64,000 bases of DNA from NCBI GenBank assembly GCA_001510575.1, contig LNGK01000011.1, positions 834,577 through 898,576 of the forward strand, given 5' to 3'. Source of the DNA: Knoxdaviesia capensis (taxonomy: Eukaryota > Ascomycota > Sordariomycetes > Microascales > Gondwanamycetaceae). The position numbers were made by a program, and so were the translations under genes. The stretch's first letter is position 1. Each line of letters starts with the position of its first letter. Below the pieces are notes generated by a model that was not told the origin of the DNA, made no database searches, and saw nothing but the letters and a program-made list of their open reading frames with translations. Positions 1-9,944 of the stretch are shown piece after piece.

Positions 1-205
1 GAATTTGAAATTAACAACATGCTTCGAGTCGAACTCACTAGACTCTTTAGGTTCGAAATACATACACACAACCGCGATATATAAAGTATACACATATGCC
101 CGGTAGTCTGGGAAGGAGCGATCGTGAAGCTGGGAAGGGGAAGGAGCGATCGGTGGGGTGATGTTGACAGTGGGAAAGCGCGATTGGGCGGAGCATCAAG
201 ATGCC

Positions 206-217
206 TTAGGGTTAGGG
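206..217 (+). repeat. Interstitial telomere-like repeat (TTAGGG)2
   Basis: Two perfect head-to-tail copies of TTAGGG, the telomeric unit of filamentous ascomycetes, lie in intergenic DNA. Similar motifs occur at 8427-8440 and 31828-31844. Confidence 0.8.
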
Positions 218-1324
218 TCGGTGATAGTTGCTTGGAATTATTCGTAACCAAGTGGGTATTCGGATGGTCAAAGCAATTACTATCTTGTAGGGTGTATTTT
301 AGCTTCTACGGGTACACCTTTCATACCAGATTCGCGATGCTTGGCATTCATTCCATTGTCGTGGATTTACTCGCTTGATTATGCCAGACTTGGCAATCCT
401 GTCACGTCGATCCGGAGATTCACGATCTCCCGGCTTTTTCATGCAGAGGACCGGAGCAACGATGCTTCCAGTATCGATTTCATGGCATATGTGCGCAAGC
501 ATCGTTGAGTACACAGACATGCTAATATTCTCACCTGAATGCTCCTTCTCTTCTCTCAGATCTACTTTGGAAAACGAAAGCTGAGGACTCCAAGATACTG
601 GAACTGTTCTTCTTTGACGCAGCTACACATCCCCTCAAGATCGAAAAGCCAGAAACGTCCCAATTCAGAACGGAACTCAACACCATAAAAACCTCGCAAT
701 CCGGCTGAATTCGCCAACCGACCTCACGCACCAAAAAGCGCAGAAACTCACAGAGATGAAGCCTGCTTGAATTTCCGACACGGCCCGTATAAATGAATTA
801 TAGAATATATCGGGGTAAAACCCACACATTTGGGGGAAGCCGGCCATTTTTAGAATCCAATATTCCTGGCGTACAATATCGCGTGTACGCTGATAAATAT
901 GGCTTCATATCATGGGCGTCGCAGCAAAACTGCCAGTTTCGGCCTGCGGTGAACAGGTCCGCCCCTCCTGCGGATTGCAATATACGGAGACTCTCAGGAC
1001 GGGAGTCTCTTCTTCCAATTTGTCGTGGTCTCTTCTCCAGAGTATTGCAGAGCAGATGCACTTAATCAGAAAAGATGATCCACCACACCTCATGGAAGCG
1101 GGCTGCAGACATTCCGCCAAGCACCGCGTGAACTATGGCCGTGAATAGTAACAAGGGGAAAGAAGAGTGTATATTAGATGTTCCGCTGAAAGGCGAGAGG
1201 GGGGGATAACGAGGCATGACTCCGGCGTTCCTGCGTGCATAGCGAGGGTCGGCCAGACCTGGTTGGAGTCGGTCCCTGTTTTGCTATATTAACACCGCGT
1301 CGTAGAGTGCGTGCGTGATACGTG

Positions 1325-1332
1325 TATATAAG
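1325..1332 (+). promoter_or_regulatory. TATA-like box of the secreted repeat protein gene
   Basis: TATATAAG lies about 250 bases upstream of the chosen ATG (1577), followed by a C/T-rich stretch (about 1385-1410) that resembles a fungal transcription start region. No other gene explains it. The assignment is by position and motif only. Confidence 0.45.
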
Positions 1333-1576
1333 CCAGCACGGCTGCCAAATCGCCGTGGTTTCCACGTACGGGCAGCGTTGCTGGCCTTCTCTTCTCTTCT
1401 TCCCACCGTCCCACTTTGGTGAGTTCGAGTTTGCGTGTTGGACATAGCACTCTTTGTCCCTACAGCCAGGAGACAAACTCCAAGTAGTCTAGTAAGTGTC
1501 CCTTCAAGCCCAGCTAACCCCTCCCATCTTGCTCTGTACAAGACACCAGCCAAGAGAGCCATCCCAAGCACCTGCG

Positions 1577-4500
1577 ATGGCGCGTGCCACGGCGACGCAG
1601 TGGCAATCGCCGCGCCACCTGCTGCTCCGACTGCTCCTCGTGAGTCTGTTCGTAGCGGTGGTCGTGCGGGCGCAAGACCCCGGTGGCGGAGACGGAGACG
1701 CCGGGGCCGTGGAGGCGCCGGCCGAGCCGGTCGACGTGCCCAGCGAAGAGGTGCCGAGCGAGGAGGCGCCCCCGGACGATGGGACCGAGCGGGAGCCGGT
1801 GCCGTGTACGTGTACCGGAACGGACTACACGCACGGGGGAAGTTACATGATCAACGGAACGCTGGAGGACTTCTTTGCGTTCACGTCAATGTTTGATGGT
1901 ACGTCCCTGCTCCTCTGAATTGGATGTCTCCAGTAGGGGGTGTGGAAACTGATCAATGCGGATAGGTGATTGCTGGGATGGGGAAATCACCCCGATGATC
2001 GTCGATCCCGATGGATACTACTACTGGTGCACGCCAATCGATGTGATTCCGGTCCGGAGCTACCAGTACTCGATGTGGTATGTATAACCCAACAGACACC
2101 AAACCTTATGACGGCCTAGCCAGGCTAACCTAACCCCTTACAGCGACGTCTTGTACTCTGAGATGTACTCAGGAAACTGGACCATCATCCTCGAGTCTGT
2201 CGACCACGACTACTACGTGCAGCGTGTCCTGGACATCTCCGTTGTCCACCAAGAAATCGTCACCGTGACAGTCCACCCAACCGTGGTGATAGGAGTCACC
2301 ACGACAATTGAGATTAGTAGGTTGCCCCTCTGTGAAGCCTCGAGAAAAGCACAACCTTGAACACCCAAAGCTGACGTGGACCCCAGCCGAGACAAATTCC
2401 ATCGAGGAGACCGCAACGTTGATCTTGGTGCCCAGTTCCGTCACGGAATACTGCCAAGTGCCCACGCAGACGGACATTTCATGGCTTCCGGGCCCAACGG
2501 ACTTTGTGTCGACGTACATCACCCGCTGGATGACCAACGGCGTGTACACAAGCTACTGGACTACCACGTGGGGAGCATGGGCGTACTGCCACTGGCCGCC
2601 GACTTGGAATCCGCCGACGCCGGACCAGCCGCCGCCGCCGCCGCCCACGTCCCCTCGGCCGCCTCAACAGCCGCCCACTCAGCCACCTCCGACACAACCG
2701 CCGCCAACGCAACAACCGCCAACGCAGTCCCCGCCGACCCAACAGCCCCCGCCTCAGTCGTCCAGCAGTACTTACACGCCGCCCCCGCCGCCGCCACCAA
2801 CACTCACGCCGACCATCACCTTCACCAACACCCGGACGCGGACCCGCACGTTCTTCCCTCCCACCGGGCCCGACTGGTCGCCGACTCTGCCCACTGGATT
2901 CCCCTCCGTCACGCTCCCGCCCGGAGGTTCGACCGATTACACCTGCCGTGGACTTACGTGCGTTGATGACCCGACCATCTTCCCGCCATGGGAGACTCCA
3001 CCTCCGCCGGAGACGCACCCCCCGCCGTGGGAGACGCAGTCGTCTACGCAGGAACCGCCAACTCAGCCGCCCAGCACTGAAGATCCCCAGCCGACACAGC
3101 CCCCAGAGACTCAGCCGCCGGAGACTCTGCCGCCTGATGAAGAGTCCACCACTGGAAATCCGCCTGGCTGGTCGACGTACACGATTTGCACTGGTGATGA
3201 CTGTCCTGACGGACCGCCCCCGCCGCCGACTCTGCCACCGGCACAGACTCAGGGGCCGGGTTCGACGTCGACTCCGGGTATTAGCTATACCGTGTGTCGC
3301 GGTTTCAATTGTGGAGATCCTGATGAACCTCCGTTCCCTGATCCAACCGACGAACCGGAGCCGGAGCCGGAGCCAAGCCCTGAGCCCGAGCCCGAACCTG
3401 AACCCAGCCCGGAACCAAGCCCAGAGCCTGAGCCGGAGCCTGAGCCGGAGCCGGAGCCAAGCCCTGAACCCGAGCCCGAACCCGAGCCCGAACCTGAACC
3501 CGAGCCCGAGCCACAACCGGAGCCAGAGCCAGAGCCGGAGCCAGAGCCTGAGCCGGAGCCGGAGCCGGAGCCGGAGCCAAGCCCTGAACCCGAGCCCGAA
3601 CCTGAGCCCGAACCTGAGCCTGAGCCTGAGCCGCAACCGGAGCCAGAGCCAGAGCCTGAACCTGAACCAAGTCCAGAACCTGAGCCCGAGCCCGAACCCA
3701 CCCCAGATCCGGAACCTCAGCCCCAGCCTGAACCGTCTCCTGAGCCTTCTCTTGAGCCTTCCCCTGAGCCTTCTCCTGAGCCGGAACAACCTCAACAGCC
3801 TACATTCCCACCCCCAACATTTCAACCCCAGCCACAGCCAACTGAGAGCAGCACTCCTGGAATCAGCTATACTGTATGCCGTGGCTTCAACTGCCCCGGA
3901 GATCCAGATGACCCGAACCAGCCCCCTGAGACGACTCAACAGGTGGATCAGCCAATTGCGTCACCTACACGGACTTTCCTGCAGCCCACACGGAGCCTCG
4001 ATCCCACCAGGCCGACGTTGACCCGCCCGGCTTTCCCGCCGGTGCCGCCGACTCCGATTATTCCGCAACCCCCGCCGGAACCGGAGCCGACTCAGGAGCC
4101 GCAACCTGAGCAGCCGCAACCTGAGCAGCCGCAACCTGAGCAGCCGCAACCTGGTCAACCAGAACAACCTCAGCCAGGCCAGCCGCAGCCGGGACAGCCA
4201 CAGCCACAGCCTGAACCCCAACCAGGACAACCAGAGCAACCTCAGCCAGGTCAATCCCAACCAGGACAACCTGAGCAACCAGAACAGCCTCAACCCGGAC
4301 AACCACAACAGCCCCAGCCTGGCCAACCGCAACCCGAACCCCAGCCTGAGCAGCCCCAGCCCCAGCCTCAACCTGGTCAACCGGAACAACCTCAGCCGGG
4401 TCAACCTCAGCCTGGCCAGCCAGAACCTCAACCCCAACCCGAACAACCACAACAGCCTCAACCTGGCCAACCGCAGCCAGGTCAACCTCAACCCGAGCAG

Positions 4501-6826
4501 CCCCAGCCTCAGCCTGAACAGCCACAACAGCCCCAGCCAGGTCAACCCCAGCCAGAACAGCCTCAACCGGGCCAACCGCAACCAGGTCAACCTCAACCTG
4601 ATCAACCACAGGAGCCTCAGCCGGGTCAACCGAACCAGCCGGAACAGCCTCAACCCGAACAACCACAACAACCACAACCTGGACAGCCTCAACCGGGACA
4701 GCCTCAACCTCAACCCGAGCAACCCCAACCTCAGCCTGAACAGCCACAACAGCCTCAGCCAGGTCAACCGCAACCAGGCCAGCCTGATCAACCAGAACAG
4801 CCTCAACCCGGACAGCCTCAGCCTGGTCAACCCCAGCCTGGACAACCTCAACCTCAACCCCAGCCTGAGCAGCCGCAGCCGCAACCGCAACCTCAACCTC
4901 AACCTGAGCAACCGCAACCGCAGCCGCAACCTCAACCTCAACCTGAGCAACCGCAACCGCAGCCGCAGCCGCAGCCTGAACCTCAACCTCAACCTCAACC
5001 TCAACCTCAACCTCAACCTCAACCTCAACCTCAACCTCAACCTCAACCTCAACCTCAACCTCAACCCCAGCCTGAGCAGCCGCAGCCGCAACCTCAACCT
5101 CAACCCCAGCCTGAGCAACCTCAACCTCAACCCCAGCCTGAGCAGCCGCAGCCGCAGCCGCAGCCGCAACCTCAACCTCAACCAGAGCAGCCTCAACAGC
5201 CACCCCCTAAACAACAACAACCGCCCCCGGAACAACCACAGCAGCCGCCGCAGCAACAACAACCTCCGCCGCAACAACAACAGCCCCCTAAGCAGCAACA
5301 GCCCCAGCAGCCGCCTCAGCAACAGCAACCCCCGCCTCAACAGCAACAACCTCCTGAGCAGCAACAGCCGCAACAACCGCAACAACCTCCGCCTCAACAA
5401 CAGCAGCCTCCTGAGCAGCAACAGCCGCAACAACCTCAACAACCTCCGCCTCAACAACAGCAGCCCCCTGAGCAGCAACAGCCCCAGCAGCCGCCGCAGC
5501 AACAACAACCTCCACCGCAACAACAGCAGCCCCCTGAGCAGCAACAGCCCCAGCAGCCGCCGCAGCAACAACAACCTCCACCGCAACAACAGCAGCCCCC
5601 TAAGCAGCAACAGCCCCAGCAGCCGCCTCAGCAACAGCAACCCCCGCCTCAACAGCAACAACCTCCCCCTGAACAACAACCGCAACAACCCCCTCAGCAA
5701 CAGCCGCCTCCTCAGCAACAGCAACCCCCTGAACAACAGCAGCCTCCCCCGCAACAGGAGCAGCCCCAGCCGGGCTTTGGTGGTGGTGGTGGCGGCGACG
5801 GAGGTGGAGGCGGTGGTGGTGGAGGAGACGGAGGAGATGGGCGAGATGGAGGCGACCGGGGGTGGATCCCGCGAGGAATCTCTCTAGCTAAGAGAATTCT
5901 TCTCCGTAAGTACTCCCCAAGGATAAATGGTCCGGGCAGACGCGCCCGTTCAAAAACTAACTGGACACGTCAAATAGTTGGCCGTCAAGACGAGTGGACC
6001 CCGACTCCCGACTCGCCATTCGGACAGGCAGAAGAGGATCCCGAAGTCCCTGCCCCTGAACAGAGTGGGTACAGCGAGCCAGTGGTGATTGGCGGTGAAC
6101 CCCCCGCGGAATGTGTTCCCGGAGACGAAGAGGGCGGCGAGTGCCCGAGCCCTGAGGAGAGTTCAGGTGAAGGTGAAGGTGAAGGGGAAGGTGAAGAGGA
6201 GTACGAGTACGAAGAGGTGTGCGAGGTCACTACCGACCTGGGCAACGTGACAAGTACGGTGGTCGACAACTCGACGACAATCACAAGCACCGAGACGTTC
6301 ACCGAAGTGGCCCGAACCATTACGGAAGACTGTGAGTATCCTCTTGCTTTGCGCCTAAGGAGTGAGAATATCCCGAGAAGAAGGCCAGTGTAGCTAACCA
6401 TTGTGTCCACTAGACTACTACACAATCACGGAGACCTTGTAAGTTGCACTCTCACCAGAATTTGAGATGGAAAAGGGGTTACGGCAATGGAAACCACTAA
6501 CACGGGAACATCCACAACTCTGCAGCACTCCCCCGGCACAAACAATCTGCGCAAACAAGAATGAAATCGAGTCGACGGTGACATACTACTACCAGGGTCC
6601 GACGCAGACGTACATCGATGTCAACTATATCACGTACACGTCAACTTTGACAGTGTGGGTTGGGTAAGTTATGGTGCCCCTTGCCGGGATACCGAGCCCT
6701 AGTTCTTCCACATGGCAGACAGCTAACTCTAGGGTTCTGGGCAGATACACTCGATACACAACGTACACGAACCCGTACGCGATGACGCAGTGTTGGCAGG
6801 GTGGAGGATGGTACGGATATCCGTAG
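1577..6826 (+). CDS. Secreted giant Pro/Glu/Gln-rich repeat protein, probable cell-wall or surface protein (about 1574 aa, 8 exons)
   Basis: Proposed exons: 1577-1898, 1966-2077, 2144-2316, 2387-5905, 5978-6331, 6414-6438, 6526-6663, 6745-6826. All junctions are GT-AG, keep frame, and total 4725 nt. A signal peptide is clear: a basic N-terminus, a Leu/Val-rich core (LLLRLLLVSLFVAVVV), then RAQ at about residue 33. After an acidic segment comes a Cys/Tyr-rich domain (about residues 75-200). Next is a huge low-complexity region: Pro-rich linkers holding four small C-x-G-x-x-C modules (near 2938, 3180, 3290 and 3870), then Glu-Pro repeats, Gln-Pro-Gly repeats, QQPPPQQQ repeats and a Gly/Asp tract. 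The C-terminus is Thr/Tyr-rich with a few Cys and ends at TAG 6824. I see no C-terminal hydrophobic GPI signal. An upstream in-frame ATG at 1496 would bury the signal peptide, so 1577 is preferred. The extensin- or adhesin-like role is inferred from composition; I do not recognise the family. Confidence 0.8.
3352..3786 (+). repeat. Glu-Pro dipeptide coding repeat
   Basis: The exon encodes a long (EP)n tract with scattered Ser-Pro and Gln-Pro interruptions, giving a near-regular hexanucleotide period (GAGCCG, GAACCT, GAGCCC variants). Codon variants differ from unit to unit, so it is not a single recent slippage expansion. On the opposite strand the same DNA reads as a spurious Gly-Ser repeat. 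Confidence 0.9.
4981..5064 (+). repeat. Perfect (CCTCAA)14 tandem repeat coding Pro-Gln
   Basis: Fourteen identical CCTCAA units run without interruption inside the Gln-Pro part of exon 4 of the secreted repeat protein. The neighbouring PQ units use mixed codons, so this block looks like a recent expansion and is likely to vary in length between strains. Confidence 0.92.
5200..5765 (+). repeat. QQPPPQQQ / PPEQQQ coding repeat
   Basis: Roughly a dozen copies of a Gln/Pro block (QQPP-P-QQQ-QPP-E/K) are encoded with CAA/CAG and CCG/CCT/CCC mixing. The block ends at a Gly/Asp-rich tract beginning near 5777. It may form a Gln-rich, aggregation-prone segment of the secreted protein. Confidence 0.85.
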
Positions 6827-7741
6827 TCGGAGGTAGATTGAAGGACCGAAGGAAGAGATCTAAAACGAACAGAAGAAAATGAATAAAAAGGGGGAGGGGA
6901 CAGAAACACTCATCAGAGGTGCTTCTCACCTTGTACACTTGACCAGTTTCCTAGTTTCATAAATTGCCAAATCAATACTAAAAAATATGTTTTTGTTGTT
7001 CCCGATACGCTGTCTCGGTACTGGTATCGACGCGAAATAACCAAGCTGGCAGCGAGTATAAGGAAACTCGCAAAGCAACGGGCCATGACCGAGACAAGAA
7101 CAGCACAGGAAATCGGCTCAAAGTTGGCCAACGCTGATTGCCCAATATCACGTCTCTCCATATACCCGGAAAGCCGGAGAAAAGCAGGTGTGGGTGGTGG
7201 TGGTGTAACGTGCTACAATATAGAAGCAAGCTAATTATAGGCGGATTTCTAAGAAAATATTGCGCAGATTCTGAAAATAGACGCACCTAGTATATGTTAA
7301 TTAAGCGGTGAGAGTCGCACTCGTCCGCCTCTCACTCGGATTCATCAGCCTCGTTTGACGAGGGCCGAATGGCAAAACACACGCGAATGTGGATGAATGA
7401 AGCAAACATCTCCAACGCACATGGCAGTGCCCAGCAGCACAAACAACTCGTTTGCTTGTGGTCTCTCCAAAATCACATCCTGGTCGATTTGCAAGTGCCG
7501 GGCGGGGAAGCCTCAACGCTATCTCCTGCAGTTGCATTTTGCCCCCTGGCTCGTGATGGTTGTGATATTGTTGCATTATTTAGGGGAACATCGCGTATTT
7601 CGAGGGCCACGTGTAGGAAAGTCTGGCAACCGGGGTGGGCTTTTGCTTCTCTCTGTTGGTCGATCACTCAACTCTCAATCAAGAAACATCGCGGTTCCCT
7701 GAAGTCTGAAGCTACTGATGGAGTGAGTGGACAGGACGGAG

Positions 7742-7760
7742 TACAGTACCGAGTACTGTA
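7742..7760. repeat. Inverted repeat TACAGTAC-CGA-GTACTGTA
   Basis: Perfect 8-bp arms are separated by 3 bases. The motif is related to the 12-bp palindrome found at 43338 and 44128 and to other TACAGTAC-type sites in intergenic DNA of this window. Confidence 0.85.
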
Positions 7761-8426
7761 ACGAAGGCTCGGGTGGTGGCGGAAGAGGCCGTGCTTGTGG
7801 ACTTGACAGGGTCCACCAGCGCCAATGCAACACCCCGCGAATCCGTGCATCATCGGTGGCCGGCAGAAAACTGGACTGGAACGGCGAGATTCGCGGTCAG
7901 CAAAGACGCAGAAAAGGCTATTGGCAAACGCGAGAATTTGGCGTCGGGTCTGGCTCTAACAGCTGAGTCTGTTTCACGCTCCGGATATCGGAACGGCCAG
8001 CCTCGGCTGGGGGAAAATTTCAACCTCATCTAACGTTTAGACCGAACTCTCGGGAATATCTCCCACGCAGAGGGAAAACCGACAGAGAAGCCAAAAAAAA
8101 CACTTGCCGTAGGTGGGTGGTATGGGTCGGTTTTTTAGTGGCCCGATAATGATCGCCCTGAACGCAACGATAACTCTCAAGTGTGAAGGCCAATTTTCTC
8201 TTAACAGGGCCACTAAATTGGAGAAATCAAAGTCTCCACGGACGGCGGGGTTCCTTATTTTTGCGGGCATGTGGAATTTGGGGGTCGTCTGGAATGGTTT
8301 AAGAATGGCGAGAGATCCTGTTTTGCGAAGATTGGAAGAGGAAGAAAGAAAGAAAGAAAGAAGAGAAGAGAAGAGAAGAGAAAAATCCCACAAACACCTC
8401 AACCCCTTTACAACCCTATTTCTACA

Positions 8427-8440
8427 CCCTAACCCTAACC
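8427..8440 (+). promoter_or_regulatory. Telomere-like motif (telobox) just upstream of the MetE-like start codon
   Basis: CCCTAACCCTAACC lies 13-26 bases before the ATG at 8453, so it is probably in the 5' UTR or core promoter. Such teloboxes bind Myb-type telomere factors in other eukaryotes; use here is inferred. Confidence 0.45.
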
Positions 8441-8452
8441 GGTCCGTCCGCC

Positions 8453-9622
8453 ATGCCTATCCCCGCCGGGGTCTACCGCGCCGACCATGTCGGCTCCTTC
8501 CTACGGCCGAAGGAAATCCTCGAAGCGCGCGAGAAGCTCGATGCTGGAACCATCACCACCGACGAGCTGCGCGCCATTGAGGACAAGCACATCGCCGAGC
8601 TGGTCAAGCGCGAGATCGACGCCGGCATCGGCGCCGTGACCGACGGCGAGTTCCGCCGGGCCTTCTTCCACATCGACTTCCTGCAGCACGTGGCCGGGTG
8701 CCAGCGCGAGGGCAGCCTGTCGTCGACCAACGTCACGTCGCACGGCATGAAGCCGCCGCGCATTGTGGTGGTCGGCAAGCTGGGCCACCCGGAGGCGATC
8801 CAGGTGCCGGACTTTGAGTTTGTCGAGGCCCAGACCGCCGCCGCGGTCAAGGCGGCCGGCGCGGCGGCGGCGTCGCTGCCGCTGTCGACCAAGGTGTGCA
8901 TCCCCAGCCCGACCATGGTGCACTTCCGCGGCGGCCGCGAGTCGATCAGCACCGACGCCTACCCGGAGCTGGAGCCGGCCTTCTTCGACGACCTGGTGGC
9001 CGTGTACCAGGCCGAGCTGGCCGACCTGTACGCGGCCGGCTGCCGCTTCGTGCAGCTCGACGACACGAACCTGGCGTACCTGTGCGACGAGCGCATGCGG
9101 CGCGAGGCCGAGGAGCGCCACGGCGACGACGGCCAGCAGCTGACGCGGCGCTACGCGAGCCTGATCAACGCGGCCATCGCCAAGCGGCCCGCCGACATGG
9201 TCATCGGCATCCACCTGTGCCGCGGCAACTTCCGCTCGCAGTGGTTCGCCGAGGGCGGCTACGAGCCCGTCGCCGAGGTGCTGTTCCGCGAGCTGGACGT
9301 CGACGTGTACTTCCTCGAGTGGGACGACGCGCGCTCCGGCGACTTCCGCCCGCTGCGCTTCCTGCCCGAGTCCAAGACCGTCGTGCTGGGCGTCATGAGC
9401 AGCAAGAAGCCCGAGCTGGACGACCGCGCCGACATCATCGCCCGCCTGAAGGAGGCTGCCACCTTCTGCCCGCGCGGGCTCGACCAGCTGTGCCTGTCGC
9501 ACCAGTGTGGCTTCAGCTCGACCATGGAGGGCAACGACCTGACCGAGGAGGAGCAGTGGGCTAAGGTGAAGCTGGAGGTCTCCATCGCCAAGGAGGTTTG
9601 GGGTGACGATCTGACGAAGTAA
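8453..9622 (+). CDS. Cobalamin-independent methionine synthase C-terminal-like (MetE-type) zinc methyltransferase, 389 aa
   Basis: This is a single exon with an ATG in a CCGCC-ATG context. The protein is a UROD/MetE-like TIM barrel equal to the catalytic half of MetE alone; the full enzyme is about twice as long. Zinc ligands of the MetE family can be placed: His254 and Cys256 in IHLC, Glu289 in FLEWD, and Cys352 in HQCGF. The N-terminal ADHVGSFLRP segment is typical of short MetE relatives such as bacterial YxjG. By family it should move a methyl group to a thiol acceptor (homocysteine or another thiol), but the donor is unknown because the pteroyltriglutamate-binding N-terminal half is absent. 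Third codon positions are strongly G/C, unlike the flanking DNA, which suggests a well-expressed gene. It converges on PARP-A with 322 bases between stop codons. Confidence 0.88.
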   Translation: MPIPAGVYRADHVGSFLRPKEILEAREKLDAGTITTDELRAIEDKHIAELVKREIDAGIGAVTDGEFRRAFFHIDFLQHVAGCQREGSLSSTNVTSHGMKPPRIVVVGKLGHPEAIQVPDFEFVEAQTAAAVKAAGAAAASLPLSTKVCIPSPTMVHFRGGRESISTDAYPELEPAFFDDLVAVYQAELADLYAAGCRFVQLDDTNLAYLCDERMRREAEERHGDDGQQLTRRYASLINAAIAKRPADMVIGIHLCRGNFRSQWFAEGGYEPVAEVLFRELDVDVYFLEWDDARSGDFRPLRFLPESKTVVLGVMSSKKPELDDRADIIARLKEAATFCPRGLDQLCLSHQCGFSSTMEGNDLTEEEQWAKVKLEVSIAKEVWGDDLTK

Positions 9623-9944
9623 ACGATTTATTTTTATTTTTCACGGGATGGTGCGAGGGTTTCTTAAAAAGGGGGGAAGGTTTATCACGATATATAGAGA
9701 GAGCACTCAACAGCGTCTTATTTTCTTTCTTGGTCCTGTTTTATCATACATACGCTATTCAACATGGAACGGTCTCAATATTCCGAGACACATTTACTTT
9801 TACCCGAATTTCAAATTCAATGACCCAAGTTTTACTAACTTGGCTGACAACCTGTGCATAATGTTGGTAGGAGGTAAGTGGCTCACGCGGGGTGATATCT
9901 CGATTTCCAATCATGCGGTCGTGAACGGTAATGCTCAGTCAGGG
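9623..9944. other. Short convergent intergenic region
   Basis: A/T-rich 3' flank of two convergent genes, with T-runs near 9628-9640 and 9718-9730. I see no gene here. Confidence 0.7.

Larger units (their letters stand above)
1..1576. other. Intergenic region upstream of the secreted repeat protein gene
   Basis: No convincing gene is seen. Open frames are short, overlap on both strands and match no family I recognise. The stretch holds a two-unit telomere-like repeat near 206 and, about 250 bases before the start codon of the next gene, a TATA-like box. The 1380-1410 segment is C/T-rich, as is common before fungal transcription starts. Confidence 0.6.
6827..8452. other. Intergenic region between the secreted repeat protein and the MetE-like gene
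   Basis: No supported gene is present. Visible items are an inverted repeat at 7742-7760 (TACAGTAC, CGA, GTACTGTA), a purine tract of GAAA and GAGAA units at about 8337-8382, and a telomere-like motif just before the next start codon. Open frames here are short and unrecognised. Confidence 0.6.

Noticed and set aside
2479..5754. Long antisense open frames (486, 597 and 381 codons) opposite the secreted repeat protein, and a Gly-Ser repeat frame at 3285-3701
   Set aside because: They are the reverse reading of the EP/QP/QQPP repeats, consist of Leu/Arg, Val/Glu/Ala or Gly/Ser monotony, and have no start context or domain.
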